Shown piece after piece: positions 1 to 7,289 of a stretch of 8,785 bases of DNA. The translations under genes and the position numbers were made by a program. A model generated the notes under the pieces. That model saw nothing but the letters and a program-made list of their open reading frames with translations. It was not told where the DNA came from and did no database searches. This DNA comes from CAKUFA01 sp963656345. GTDB taxonomy: Bacteria; Bacillota; Clostridia; Christensenellales; Aristaeellaceae. The stretch is from the NCBI GenBank assembly GCA_963656345.1, contig CAVKHY010000097.1, positions 1 to 8,785 of the forward strand, in the 5' to 3' direction. The number at the start of each line of letters is the position of its first letter. The first letter of the stretch is position 1.

Positions 1-104
1 GTGCACGATTGCGGAATGATCTCCGCAAACAATCGTTTATTATGATCCTGCTGTTTGCGTTTAGCTTGGTCGGATGAAGAAAGTGCATGGTGATGCATTT
101 TCAT
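1..104 (-). CDS. Possible start of an unrecognised gene cut by the window edge
   Basis: A minus-strand frame opens with ATG at 104 and stays open for 34 codons to the edge, reading MKMHHHALSSSDQAKRKQQD and then a basic, hydrophilic stretch ending near FAEIIPQSC. The direction fits all other genes here and a hairpin separates it from the upstream cupin gene. Against it, I see no Shine-Dalgarno sequence before the ATG, and an open frame this short can arise by chance. The opposite strand also has a short open frame (3-77) with a hydrophobic end. I do not recognise the protein and assign no function. Confidence 0.22.
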   Translation of the reverse strand, partial: MKMHHHALSSSDQAKRKQQDHNKRLFAEIIPQSC

Positions 105-127
105 AAATTGCTTTTGCGATGGGCATA

Positions 128-157
128 GGAGGAGGCTTTAACGCAAAAGCCTCCTCC
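128..157 (-). terminator. Hairpin after the cupin gene, possible terminator
   Basis: A perfect 12-bp inverted repeat (ggaggaggcttt at 128-139, aaagcctcctcc at 146-157) with a 6-base loop starts about 16 bases after the cupin stop codon on the minus strand. The position and stem strength suggest 3' end formation or mRNA stabilisation. The usual run of U residues after the stem is missing: the downstream bases read TATGCCC. It may therefore be a weak or factor-dependent terminator, or a processing or stability hairpin. Confidence 0.5.
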
Positions 158-173
158 CGCTGTCCCCCATGCT

Positions 174-503
174 TTACTGTTCCGGTACCACCATGAAGAT
201 CACCAAATCTTCCGGACCGTCATTATAGGTAGCGTGGGCGTGTCCCTTCGGGCAGTAATGCATCTGCCCGGGGAGCACGGTTTCCTCCTTGCCGTCATAA
301 ATCACACGAGCCTTGCCGGAGGATACATAGAAGATTTCACTGTTGGTTTCGTGGGTATGCATGCCAATGCTGGAGCCTGCAGGCAGGCGGCCAATGCCAA
401 TACGATTCATGCCGTCAAAGGTCATCTTCACAAATACGTTGCCGTCTCCGCCCTTAAAGTGCTCCACTTCTTGTTCTTCCATCCCCGGAAAATCCAGAAT
501 CAT
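174..503 (-). CDS. Small single-domain cupin protein
   Basis: This 109-residue protein is one conserved cupin beta-barrel and carries both textbook motifs. Motif 1 fits G(X)5HXH(X)4E(X)6G, with His49, His51 and Glu56. Motif 2 fits G(X)5PXG(X)2H(X)3N, with Gly79, Pro85, Gly87, His90 and Asn94. The four metal ligands (His49, His51, Glu56, His90) are intact, so binding of a divalent metal is expected. There is no signal peptide or extra domain, so it is probably cytosolic. Single-domain cupins of this size range from isomerases and dioxygenases to sugar or small-molecule binding proteins, and the sequence does not tell which. The ATG at 503 is preceded by AAGGAGG at a 7-base spacing. The gene lies 82 bp downstream of glpK with no obvious promoter or strong terminator between them, so co-transcription with glpK is plausible. 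A link to glycerol metabolism is only an inference from position. Confidence 0.93.
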   Translation of the reverse strand: MILDFPGMEEQEVEHFKGGDGNVFVKMTFDGMNRIGIGRLPAGSSIGMHTHETNSEIFYVSSGKARVIYDGKEETVLPGQMHYCPKGHAHATYNDGPEDLVIFMVVPEQ

Positions 504-585
504 AACAAAGCCTCCTTGTTTTTGCAGGGAGCAAATAAACTCGATCCCCGTCTTTTTTCATTCTCTCTTACATGAGAAAATTCCT

Positions 586-2079
586 TTATTTCTCCAACCA
601 ATTCAAGGAGCGTTCCACTGCCCGGTGCCAGCCCCGGAGCAAATGCTCCCGTTCATGTTCCGGCATGACAGGCTCAAAGGTCAAATCCCGCTGCCATACA
701 GCGGCTGTATCCTCCACGTTCTGGTACAGCCCCACAGCCAAGCCTGCCAGCAGAGCCGCTCCAAGTGCCGTCGTTTCCATGACCTGAGGACGCACAACCG
801 GCACATTCATGATATCCGCCTGGAACTGCATCAGGAACGCATTCGCACTGGCGCCCCCGTCCACCTGAAGCTGTGCCGGCGTTGCACCGCAATCCTGTGC
901 CATGGCCTGCATCAGATCTGCCGACTGATACGCAATGGCTTCCAGTGCAGCACGCACCACATGGGCTCGCCCCGTTCCCCGAGTCATGCCCACCAGCGTG
1001 CCCCGGCTGTACATATCCCACCAAGGTGCTCCCAGCCCGGTAAAGGCAGGCACCAGATACACACCGCCCGTATCCTTCACCGAGGTAGCAACCCCTTCGC
1101 TCTCCGCTGCGGTGGAAATCAGCTTCATCTCATCCCGCAGCCACTGAATGGTGGCGCCGCCCATGAACACGCTGCCTTCCAGCGCATAGGTGGGCTTGCC
1201 GTTAATCCGCCATGCCATGGTGGAAAGCAAACCATGTTCGCTGTGAATCCGCTTTTCTCCCGTGTTCATCAGCATGAAGCAGCCTGTACCGTAGGTGTTC
1301 TTCACCATGCCCGCCTTCAGGCACGCCTGGCCAAACAGGGATGCATGCTGATCTCCTGCCATGGACGCCACCGGAATGGGTCTGCCCAGAATGGACGTAT
1401 CCAGCATGCCGATGACCTGGCTGGAATCCACCACCTTAGGCAGACAAGCCCGGGGAACATCCAGGATTTTCAGCAACTCATCATCCCAATCCTGGGTCTC
1501 CAAGTTAAACATCATGGTACGGCCTGCATTCGTGGCATCCGTCACATGAGGACGGCCTGTCACCAAATGCCAGGCCAAGAAGCTGTCCACTGTGCCAAAG
1601 CATAGTTCACCAGCTTCCGCCTTTTCATGGAGATCAAGGTGATCCAACAACCAGGCCAGCTTGGTGCCGGAAAAATAGGCATCAGGAATCAGTCCCGTCT
1701 TCCGACGGATCATATCCCCGTAGCCTTCCTTCAGCAGCCATTCCACGTTGTGGGCGGTGCGGCGGCATTGCCACACAATCGCATTGTGAACACAGGCACC
1801 TGTTTCCCGATCCCACAGCAGAGTTGTTTCCCTTTGGTTGGTAATGCCGATGGCTGCAATGTCCGCTACGTCCACGCCACTCAGCTTCACTGCTTCACGA
1901 AGCGCCGTGATCTGGGTGGTCAGAATGTCGTTGGGATCATGCTCCACCCAACCCGGTTTGGGGTAATGCTGAGGAAATTCCACGCCCTTGGCCGCCAGCA
2001 TATGCCCCGCCGTGTCAAACACAACCGCACGGGAGCTGGTCGTCCCCTGATCCAGTGCTACCAATACCTTCTGTGCCAT
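586..2079 (-). CDS. glpK: Glycerol kinase
   Basis: GlpK phosphorylates glycerol with ATP to sn-glycerol 3-phosphate in the cytosol, the entry step of glycerol use. The 497 residues match the usual length of about 500. The FGGY-kinase fold is clear: DQGTTSSRAVVFD at 10-22 binds phosphate, the glycerol-site residues Arg83-Glu84, Trp103 and Tyr135 are present, and the catalytic Asp243 sits in AGDQ. Further marks are YGTGCFMLMNTG at 263-274, the FGGY signature 1 around SGTKLAWLLD (137-146) and signature 2 around 364-385. I chose the ATG at 2079, not a TTG 12 bases upstream, because GGAGG lies 5 bases before it and overlaps that TTG. In many Gram-positive GlpK proteins a histidine in a DYHFFG-like segment is phosphorylated by HPr; the matching segment here reads DTSILG (227-232), so that control appears absent. 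No glpF, glpD or glpP is in the window, and no clear sigma-A promoter is visible upstream. Confidence 0.98.
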   Translation of the reverse strand: MAQKVLVALDQGTTSSRAVVFDTAGHMLAAKGVEFPQHYPKPGWVEHDPNDILTTQITALREAVKLSGVDVADIAAIGITNQRETTLLWDRETGACVHNAIVWQCRRTAHNVEWLLKEGYGDMIRRKTGLIPDAYFSGTKLAWLLDHLDLHEKAEAGELCFGTVDSFLAWHLVTGRPHVTDATNAGRTMMFNLETQDWDDELLKILDVPRACLPKVVDSSQVIGMLDTSILGRPIPVASMAGDQHASLFGQACLKAGMVKNTYGTGCFMLMNTGEKRIHSEHGLLSTMAWRINGKPTYALEGSVFMGGATIQWLRDEMKLISTAAESEGVATSVKDTGGVYLVPAFTGLGAPWWDMYSRGTLVGMTRGTGRAHVVRAALEAIAYQSADLMQAMAQDCGATPAQLQVDGGASANAFLMQFQADIMNVPVVRPQVMETTALGAALLAGLAVGLYQNVEDTAAVWQRDLTFEPVMPEHEREHLLRGWHRAVERSLNWLEK

Positions 2080-2139
2080 ATCTACCTCCAATAAAACCCG
2101 AACCCACGTCGGGAAATCAACATTTTCATAAGTGGCTTT

Positions 2140-2193
2140 CCCACCTTATACGCAAAGGCTCAGGAGACGTGCCCCTGAGCCTTTGTGGGTGGG
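2140..2193 (-). terminator. Strong hairpin between the propeller gene and glpK
   Basis: A perfect 12-bp inverted repeat (caaaggctcagg at 2153-2164, cctgagcctttg at 2174-2185) with a 9-base loop lies about 24 bases after the stop codon of the propeller gene. It can extend through an internal loop to an outer 6-bp stem (cccacc 2140-2145 with ggtggg 2188-2193). There is no U-run on the minus-strand 3' side, which reads CGTATAAGG. It probably ends or stabilises the upstream transcript, but it is not a canonical intrinsic terminator. Part of it may lie within the 5' region of the glpK transcript if glpK is read through. Confidence 0.5.
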
Positions 2194-2209
2194 GTCAAAC
2201 CCCGATTGA

Positions 2210-5011
2210 TTATTCCAATGTAATGCCGTAAATAAAGGCGGTGTTTTTGCCCGTGGTGCCGATCACCAGGGTGCTGCCGTACACAGCAGGAGAACCTTCA
2301 ATGGTGCCCTCCAGCTGCAGGGTAGAGACCACTTCGCCGGTGGTGCCCTTCAGCAGGTACAGCATGCCGCTGGCGCTGGCCTGCACGATCCAGCTTTCTC
2401 CGTCCTCACTGTATACAGCCACAGGAGAGGAATAGCTGTAATCATCCAACGCTCTGGTCCAAGCCACAGTGCCGTCCTTCTTGTTCAGTGCAACCACTGC
2501 ACCGGCAGCGGCACCGTCTGCGCCGGTGATGGTTACACCGGCGTCCGTCTGCAGACTGGACAGGGTGTAAATCACCAGATCATCAATGTCGTTTTCACCG
2601 ATCACTGCGCTGGCCTTAGCACCGGGGGTAACGGTGTTCTTGGTGTTCTTCTTTACCGCAACCTCGCTGGTCCAGTCCAGTTCACCGGTCATGGCGTTGT
2701 ACCGGCGAATCTGGCAATTGCCCTTAGAACGGTTGGTCAGTGTGTTGGCGGTATAGAGCCACAGGTTCCCGTTGTCATCAAAGTCCAGGGAAATGGCTGC
2801 ATCCACTTCATCCTCGGTGTTCACAGCCCATACCGTAGACATGGTGGTGGTATCCACACAGCGGAGGATACCCTTCACATCCGCATAGAAGGCATAGCTC
2901 TGATACATGGCCAAGGAGGATTCCACAGCCGTGTTCTTATTCTTCTCACCGGTTGCCTTGGACTTGAGCACCACCGTGGACGGATCCAGTTTAATGGAGC
3001 CCACGTTGTAGTCAAACTCCGTACCCAGCTTGGTTACATACAGCATGCCGTTGGTACCGGCAGTCACCAAAGTATCGGAAGTAGGATCAATCAGCGCAGA
3101 GGTTTCGAAAGAACCAACCTCGTTATACGGCCGCTTCAGCTTGCCATCCAAGCCGTCAATCATATAAACCTGTTCCTGGTTCAGCAGGTTGTAGAACCGG
3201 AGGCCGATATCGCCGGTACCGCTCTTCATCTTACGGGCGTACTGACCGACCGTCATCACAGGATAGCCCAGGGGATGCAGGCTGACAGAGCCCTTCATGG
3301 GATAACCCACATTGATTGCATCCCGGGTAGGCTGCCCGTCGGCCAGGTCGAGGAAGTAGATCTTGCCGTCCAAGCCGGCCACAATCACTTCTTTCAGTGC
3401 CGTTGTGTTCTTCTTTTCTTCCACAATATTCGTGAAGGATCGAACCTCACGGCTCCACTTGATGATGGCAGGCTGACCTGTCCAACCGATACCGTAATAG
3501 GTTGCGGAAGAGCCCTTCACGCTGCCGGCCTCAGCCTTCCACTTCAGGCTCATGCCGGTAAGGCTGCCCACATTGCCCACTGCCGCATTCTGGCGGAAAG
3601 CATTGCCGCGGTAGGTCATCACGCCATAGGGCATGGTGGTGTAGTTATCCCCCGCAGGCATGTTCAGGATTTCCTTTTCTGCCCGGGTGTAGCTGGTCAG
3701 CCGCTTGGTGTTGGAATAAGCAATCTCTTCTGCAATCAGCTTGGAGGGCAGTGCACTGGCATCCGCTGCGGCGGTCAATTCCGGCACGGCAGTCGGTTCA
3801 GCCGTGGGTACAGCCGTAGGCGTGGGGGTCGCCGTAGGCTCAGCCGTGGGGGTTGCCGTGGGTGCAATCGTAGGCGTTGCAGTGGGCGCAAGGGTGGCCG
3901 TAGGCTCCAGGGTAGGTTCGGTGGTAGGCTCCAAGGTGGGGGTAGCGGTAGCAGGTGCTTCCGTTACAGGCACAGGGGTCTGGGTCACCACAGGCGTTGC
4001 AGTCACCACGGGAGCTTCCGTTGCCACGGGAGCGGCAGCGATCTGCAATGCCTGGCTTCTGCCCGTATCGCTCCAGTTTTCGCCATCGCTGACCTGGGCA
4101 GACACCGTGCCTTCATAGCCATCTTCCACGGAAAAGATCATCATCCACAGCCGCGTATCCACATTGTCCGTTACCATGGACGTTTCCGTTTCCAAGGTTT
4201 CTCCGGCTTCATCCACCAAGCGTACATCGCTGGTGGTCTTGTTGGTGGTCAGGGAGAAAATCACGTCCATGGGCGCCGTGCCTTCCGTATTGACAGCGGA
4301 GAAGTCCAGCGCTTCGGCAGGCACAACTTTTTCCTTGCCGAAGAGGCCGCCCACGCTGTCCACTACGCCGGATACAGCCCCGGTCACCGTGCTCTTGATG
4401 CTGCCCAATGTGCCGGTAGCATCATCCGGAATAAGCATAATGCCCACCACAGCCAAGGCCAGCACCAGAATAATCACAATAAGTGCAATCAGCCCGCCAT
4501 GACGCTTGCGCTGCGGTTCTTCCTCCACAGGAGCAGGCACTTCGGCACGCTTCATTTGAGGACGACGAGCCGCCGCTTCTCCTGCCTGCTCTCCTCTGGC
4601 ATAATTGGCATTGACGGGCGGGCGGCGATCATATCCCGGTGCATTCACCGGACGGCGAACGCCCTCCTCCCGCTCGGTTTGGGGGCGCTGGGTGCGAGTC
4701 CGATCCAAGCTGGCCGGCCGTGGCACGCCCCGGGGAGCTTCTCCATCCGCCGTGCGCGCTACAGGCCGAGTCGTGACCCTGGTCGTTCTCGCCTGGGGCT
4801 TCGGCTCTTCCTCTGCTTCCTGTGCAACAGGCATCACAGGCTGGGTGCTTTCTGCCTGCGTCTCCTCTGCCGGCTGATCATACCGGGCGGAACGGCGGCG
4901 ATGAGGACGCGCAGAAGCCTCCTCGCTTACCGGCTCCATAACCCGGGTAGCCTGCTGATCCAGATCCGCAGGTTTTTGAGTCCCTTGTTCATCATGACGA
5001 AAATCGCTCAA
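2210..5011 (-). CDS. Membrane-anchored PQQ-like beta-propeller protein with Thr/Pro linker
   Basis: This 933-residue protein has five visible parts. Residues 1-170 are charged, Arg/Glu/Pro-rich and probably disordered. Residues 172-194 form one hydrophobic helix preceded by RKRH, so the N-terminus should be inside and the rest outside. Residues about 235-325 look like a beta-sandwich (Ig- or cadherin-like) domain, which I infer from strand pattern only. Residues 327-412 are a low-complexity T/P/A/E linker. Residues about 455-933 form a beta-propeller with PQQ-type blade motifs such as YNAMTGELDW (771-780) and ALNKKDGTVAW (841-851), and roughly seven strand clusters. PQQ-like propellers mostly act as scaffolds or ligand binders; I see no reason to assume PQQ binding or an enzyme activity. 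The start is a TTG at 5011 with AAAGGAG 9 bases before it; the next in-frame Met is residue 25. The gene has its own promoter upstream and a hairpin downstream. Specific role unknown; a cell-surface or wall-spanning role is an inference. Confidence 0.9.
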   Translation of the reverse strand: MSDFRHDEQGTQKPADLDQQATRVMEPVSEEASARPHRRRSARYDQPAEETQAESTQPVMPVAQEAEEEPKPQARTTRVTTRPVARTADGEAPRGVPRPASLDRTRTQRPQTEREEGVRRPVNAPGYDRRPPVNANYARGEQAGEAAARRPQMKRAEVPAPVEEEPQRKRHGGLIALIVIILVLALAVVGIMLIPDDATGTLGSIKSTVTGAVSGVVDSVGGLFGKEKVVPAEALDFSAVNTEGTAPMDVIFSLTTNKTTSDVRLVDEAGETLETETSMVTDNVDTRLWMMIFSVEDGYEGTVSAQVSDGENWSDTGRSQALQIAAAPVATEAPVVTATPVVTQTPVPVTEAPATATPTLEPTTEPTLEPTATLAPTATPTIAPTATPTAEPTATPTPTAVPTAEPTAVPELTAAADASALPSKLIAEEIAYSNTKRLTSYTRAEKEILNMPAGDNYTTMPYGVMTYRGNAFRQNAAVGNVGSLTGMSLKWKAEAGSVKGSSATYYGIGWTGQPAIIKWSREVRSFTNIVEEKKNTTALKEVIVAGLDGKIYFLDLADGQPTRDAINVGYPMKGSVSLHPLGYPVMTVGQYARKMKSGTGDIGLRFYNLLNQEQVYMIDGLDGKLKRPYNEVGSFETSALIDPTSDTLVTAGTNGMLYVTKLGTEFDYNVGSIKLDPSTVVLKSKATGEKNKNTAVESSLAMYQSYAFYADVKGILRCVDTTTMSTVWAVNTEDEVDAAISLDFDDNGNLWLYTANTLTNRSKGNCQIRRYNAMTGELDWTSEVAVKKNTKNTVTPGAKASAVIGENDIDDLVIYTLSSLQTDAGVTITGADGAAAGAVVALNKKDGTVAWTRALDDYSYSSPVAVYSEDGESWIVQASASGMLYLLKGTTGEVVSTLQLEGTIEGSPAVYGSTLVIGTTGKNTAFIYGITLE
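3776..4033 (-). repeat. Degenerate low-complexity repeat encoding the T/P-rich linker
   Basis: About 258 bp encode residues 327-412 of the propeller protein as short irregular units of the type TPTA, EPTA and APTATPT. The DNA is built from near-repeated hexamer and nonamer units (on the plus strand gccgtaggc and gccgtgggt variants). The protein segment is Pro-rich and without hydrophobic residues, which is typical of extended spacers crossing the cell wall. Such tracts often vary in length between strains and are prone to assembly collapse. The Val/Gly-rich frame open on the opposite strand here is a by-product of the repeat. Confidence 0.75.
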
Positions 5012-5056
5012 AGCTCTTTACTCCTTTGCGATATTTTTTTCTTGTACCTCTTATTC

Positions 5057-5085
5057 ATTATACCTGATTCCACTGCCATAAACAA
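5057..5085 (-). promoter_or_regulatory. Sigma-A-type promoter of the propeller gene
   Basis: On the minus strand TTGTTT (5080-5085) and a perfect TATAAT (5057-5062) are separated by exactly 17 bp. The predicted start near 5050 gives a leader of about 40 bases ending in AAAGGAG and the TTG start codon. It lies between the exporter gene end and the propeller gene, so the latter can be expressed on its own. Confidence 0.8.
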
Positions 5086-5121
5086 GCTTTTCCGTGAAAA
5101 CATTGTAAACTTCAGCCTGTA

Positions 5122-5610
5122 TCACACTGAAGGAGGCGGGTTTTCTTCCTTTTCTGGCACGGTTGCAGCAAGTGCAGCCTTTCGATGAGGGATCCGCCGA
5201 GTAATAAACGTGCTGACGCCCAGGGCTAAAGCAATCATCACAATGTTCGTCATGGCGCTGACCCCGACGCTGACCGCCTCGGTTGTGTTTCCCTGTGCCA
5301 TCAGGGACATAAAGCGGTACAGCCCCAGTCCGGGAACAGCCGGAATCACCGCCAAGGTGGTGAAAGCGGTGGCGATCATCCGCATTTTTCTGGCCGCATA
5401 CTGGGCAATCAGTGCACCTATCAGCATGCCGATAAACATAGCCACAGGATCGCTGCATCCAAAGGACAGCAACACCGTATACAGCGTATAGCCGAAACCG
5501 CCGATGGCGCCTGCCGGCAGCCAGCAGCGGCGAGGCGTCCGCAGCAGGAAAGCAAAACCCAGAGTAGCAAAAAAGGCTCCGATAAAGGTTTGCAGCAAGG
5601 TGATCACCAT
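5122..5610 (-). CDS. Threonine/serine exporter family protein, small subunit (ThrE C-terminal half)
   Basis: This 162-residue membrane protein matches the ThrE_2 (YjjB-like, DUF3815) half of the ThrE exporter family. It has about four hydrophobic helices (roughly 3-23, 31-51, 55-72 and 115-136), the conserved loop IPAVPGLGLYRFM at 89-101 and a short polar C-terminal tail. Members pair with a ThrE_1 (YjjP-like) partner, and split pairs of this kind export threonine/serine in some bacteria and succinate in Escherichia coli, so the substrate here is not certain. The frame is open far upstream, but the real start is the ATG at 5610: the protein becomes family-like only from MVITLLQTFIGAFFATLGFA, and the start overlaps the partner's stop codon in ATGGTGA, which suggests coupled translation. 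No terminator is visible in the 110 bp after it. Confidence 0.9.
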   Translation of the reverse strand: MVITLLQTFIGAFFATLGFAFLLRTPRRCWLPAGAIGGFGYTLYTVLLSFGCSDPVAMFIGMLIGALIAQYAARKMRMIATAFTTLAVIPAVPGLGLYRFMSLMAQGNTTEAVSVGVSAMTNIVMIALALGVSTFITRRIPHRKAALAATVPEKEENPPPSV

Positions 5611-6374
5611 AGCTTGATCCCTCCCAGCAAACGGCACAGACTGGTAGCTACCAAGGCGCCGCCTGCCACCAAGGCCGCCGTCAATGTGGCCTGCAACAGG
5701 TGGGAACTGCCGGAAACCATGTCCCCCCGCAGGGTATCCTGCACGGCATTGGTCATGCTGAGTCCCGGCAAAAGAGGCATCAGGGCACCGCCTACAATCA
5801 AATCCACATGACCCAGTCCGGTCAAAACATACAGCAGCGTGGGCAGCAGGGTACACACAAAGCTGCCCAGCAGGCTTGTGAACAGACCGTTTACGTGCTG
5901 TCGATCCAACGCATTGCACATCAGCTGTACGATGCCTGCAGCCAGAAACGCAGACACGCAGTCCAGCGCCGTACCGCCGAACATCAGGGAGAACCCGGAG
6001 CCTGTTACCGCTGCTCCAAGGACGATCAGCCATCCCGGCAGTTCAGGCCTATGCTGCTCCAGTCTTTTCAGTTTGGCTAGGGTTTCCTCCTGCGACAGCT
6101 TTCCTGCTTCCACCTGACGGGAAATGGCGTTCACCGCATCCACGCTGGTCAGGTTGGTGCCTTTGCGGCGAATGCGCACCACGCCAGTTTCCGTGGTGCC
6201 ATCCTCCCGGCGATAGCTGACAAACACGCCGCTGGGTATAGCGAAGCTCTCCACATTTTTCAGTCCGAAGGCACGTCCCATTCGAGTGACCGTTTCCTCC
6301 ACACGAAAGGTTTCGCCGCCGTTTTCCATAATGATCTGCCCTGCAAGCTCCAGCAGCTCCATCGGCTCTGTCAT
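5604..6374 (-). CDS. Threonine/serine exporter family protein, large subunit (ThrE N-terminal half)
   Basis: This 256-residue protein matches the ThrE_1 (YjjP-like, DUF1212) half. A soluble N-terminal region of about 110 residues begins with the family pattern NGGETFRVEETVTRM (18-32). Five hydrophobic helices follow (about 113-133, 135-155, 163-186, 190-207 and 228-249). The conserved segment MPLLPGLSMTNAVQD (199-213) followed by GDMVSG (217-222) lies before the last helix. Together with the small subunit encoded next to it, it should form an export channel or transporter in the cytoplasmic membrane for amino or organic acids. I prefer the ATG at 6374, with TGAGGA 7 bases upstream, to a GTG at 6407 that has only a distant purine-rich sequence. 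The gap to the upstream glycosyltransferase gene is 72 bp without a promoter or terminator, so the three genes are probably one operon. Confidence 0.9.
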   Translation of the reverse strand: MTEPMELLELAGQIIMENGGETFRVEETVTRMGRAFGLKNVESFAIPSGVFVSYRREDGTTETGVVRIRRKGTNLTSVDAVNAISRQVEAGKLSQEETLAKLKRLEQHRPELPGWLIVLGAAVTGSGFSLMFGGTALDCVSAFLAAGIVQLMCNALDRQHVNGLFTSLLGSFVCTLLPTLLYVLTGLGHVDLIVGGALMPLLPGLSMTNAVQDTLRGDMVSGSSHLLQATLTAALVAGGALVATSLCRLLGGIKLW

Positions 6375-6446
6375 TTCAGCATCCTCAGGCTGAGTGTGCC
6401 AACGCACACCCGGTCTCTTTCTTCCTCATCACAGCATTCTGACACA

Positions 6447-7265
6447 TTACTCATCCACCGTAATGCGCAGCAAATAGATCCACAAGGTTTGCTTGTACTG
6501 TTCATAAGCGTCCCTTGCACGGTAGAGTTCCTTCAGTGCAGCGTAAATGCGGAACTTAACTTTGATATTCCGCACAGGATGATACACGCTGTCCAACATT
6601 TGATGCGCCGTCATGCCCTTGGGGTTGCGGACATAATCATAAACCGGCTTTGCGCTGAAGGTTATGCGATTTACATGCGCCAGATAAGCACAGACAAACA
6701 CCATATCCTCCCCATAGCTTAACCCGGAGATGAAACGCAGCTGATGCTGCCGAATCATGTCCGTACGGAACAGCTTATTCCACAGCACACCGTAGTAGAA
6801 ACTGTTGCTCTTTTGATTCAGGTGGGGCAGGAAATCGTTGCCTTCCGCTGTTTTTTCTTCCTGAACCAGTGCACGTACGCGGCGTACCGGTCCCACCACA
6901 TCCGTGTAGCCGGCAATCACCAGATCCGCTTTTGTTTCCTCCGCCCGGCGAACAAGATGCTCCACGGAATCCCCCGGAAGCACATCGTCCCCATCCACAA
7001 ACCGGGTATACTCGCCTCGGCAAAGGGTCATGCCATGGTTGCGGGCTTCCGAAACCCCGGCATTTTCCTGATGCACCACGCAGATTCTGTCATCCTTGGC
7101 TGCTTCCCGATCCAGTATTTCGGCAGTGCCATCCTTGCTGCCGTCATCCACCACAATGATCTCCAACCGCTGCCAGGTCTGCCGCTGTACGCTTTGCAGG
7201 CACCGGGCAATGGTTTTTTCTCCATTCCATACGGGGATCACCACGCTCACCAAGGGCTGATCCAC
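6447..7265 (-). CDS. Family 2 glycosyltransferase
   Basis: The 272-residue protein is a GT-A fold glycosyltransferase of family GT2, which moves a sugar from a nucleotide-sugar donor to an acceptor. The opening LVSVVIPVWNGEKTI (5-19), the nucleotide-binding Asp40-Asp41 in VVDDGSKDGT, the metal-binding DGDD (91-94) and the likely catalytic base in SYGEDMVF (Glu186-Asp187) are all present. No membrane helix or signal peptide is visible, so it should act at the cytosolic face, probably in capsule, teichoic-acid-like or other envelope glycan synthesis; the acceptor cannot be told. The start is a GTG at 7265 with AAGGAG 7 bases upstream, directly before the conserved first strand. It is the first gene of a likely operon with the split ThrE exporter, an unusual partner that gives no clear clue. 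No other glycan genes are in the window. Confidence 0.93.
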   Translation of the reverse strand: MDQPLVSVVIPVWNGEKTIARCLQSVQRQTWQRLEIIVVDDGSKDGTAEILDREAAKDDRICVVHQENAGVSEARNHGMTLCRGEYTRFVDGDDVLPGDSVEHLVRRAEETKADLVIAGYTDVVGPVRRVRALVQEEKTAEGNDFLPHLNQKSNSFYYGVLWNKLFRTDMIRQHQLRFISGLSYGEDMVFVCAYLAHVNRITFSAKPVYDYVRNPKGMTAHQMLDSVYHPVRNIKVKFRIYAALKELYRARDAYEQYKQTLWIYLLRITVDE

Positions 7266-7289
7266 GCTATCACTCCTTACTTTCCCTGC

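Noticed and set aside
9..28. A 7-bp hairpin (ttgcgga/tccgcaa) near the left edge
   Set aside because: It is short, lacks a U-run on either strand and may lie inside a coding frame, so I do not call it a terminator.
343..1605. A 420-codon open frame on the plus strand opposite glpK and the cupin gene
   Set aside because: The minus strand encodes glycerol kinase without doubt; the antisense frame shows His/Arg/Cys-rich shadow composition.
2117..2130. A possible catabolite-response (cre) site upstream of glpK
   Set aside because: The sequence TGAAAATGTTGATT misses the central C and the final CA of the consensus, so it is too weak to call.
3741..4118. A Val/Gly/Ala repeat protein on the plus strand
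   Set aside because: It is the antisense reading of the Thr/Pro linker repeat in the propeller gene.
3275..5188. A 637-codon open frame on the plus strand opposite the propeller gene
   Set aside because: It is rich in Gly, His, Arg and Ser without any domain pattern, has no ribosome binding site I can support, and mirrors a gene with clear protein motifs, a promoter and a ribosome binding site.
5611..6033. An upstream extension of the small exporter subunit in its open frame
   Set aside because: The extension is Cys/Arg/Gly-rich, lies inside the large subunit gene in another frame and has no family match; the coupled ATG at 5610 is the fitting start.
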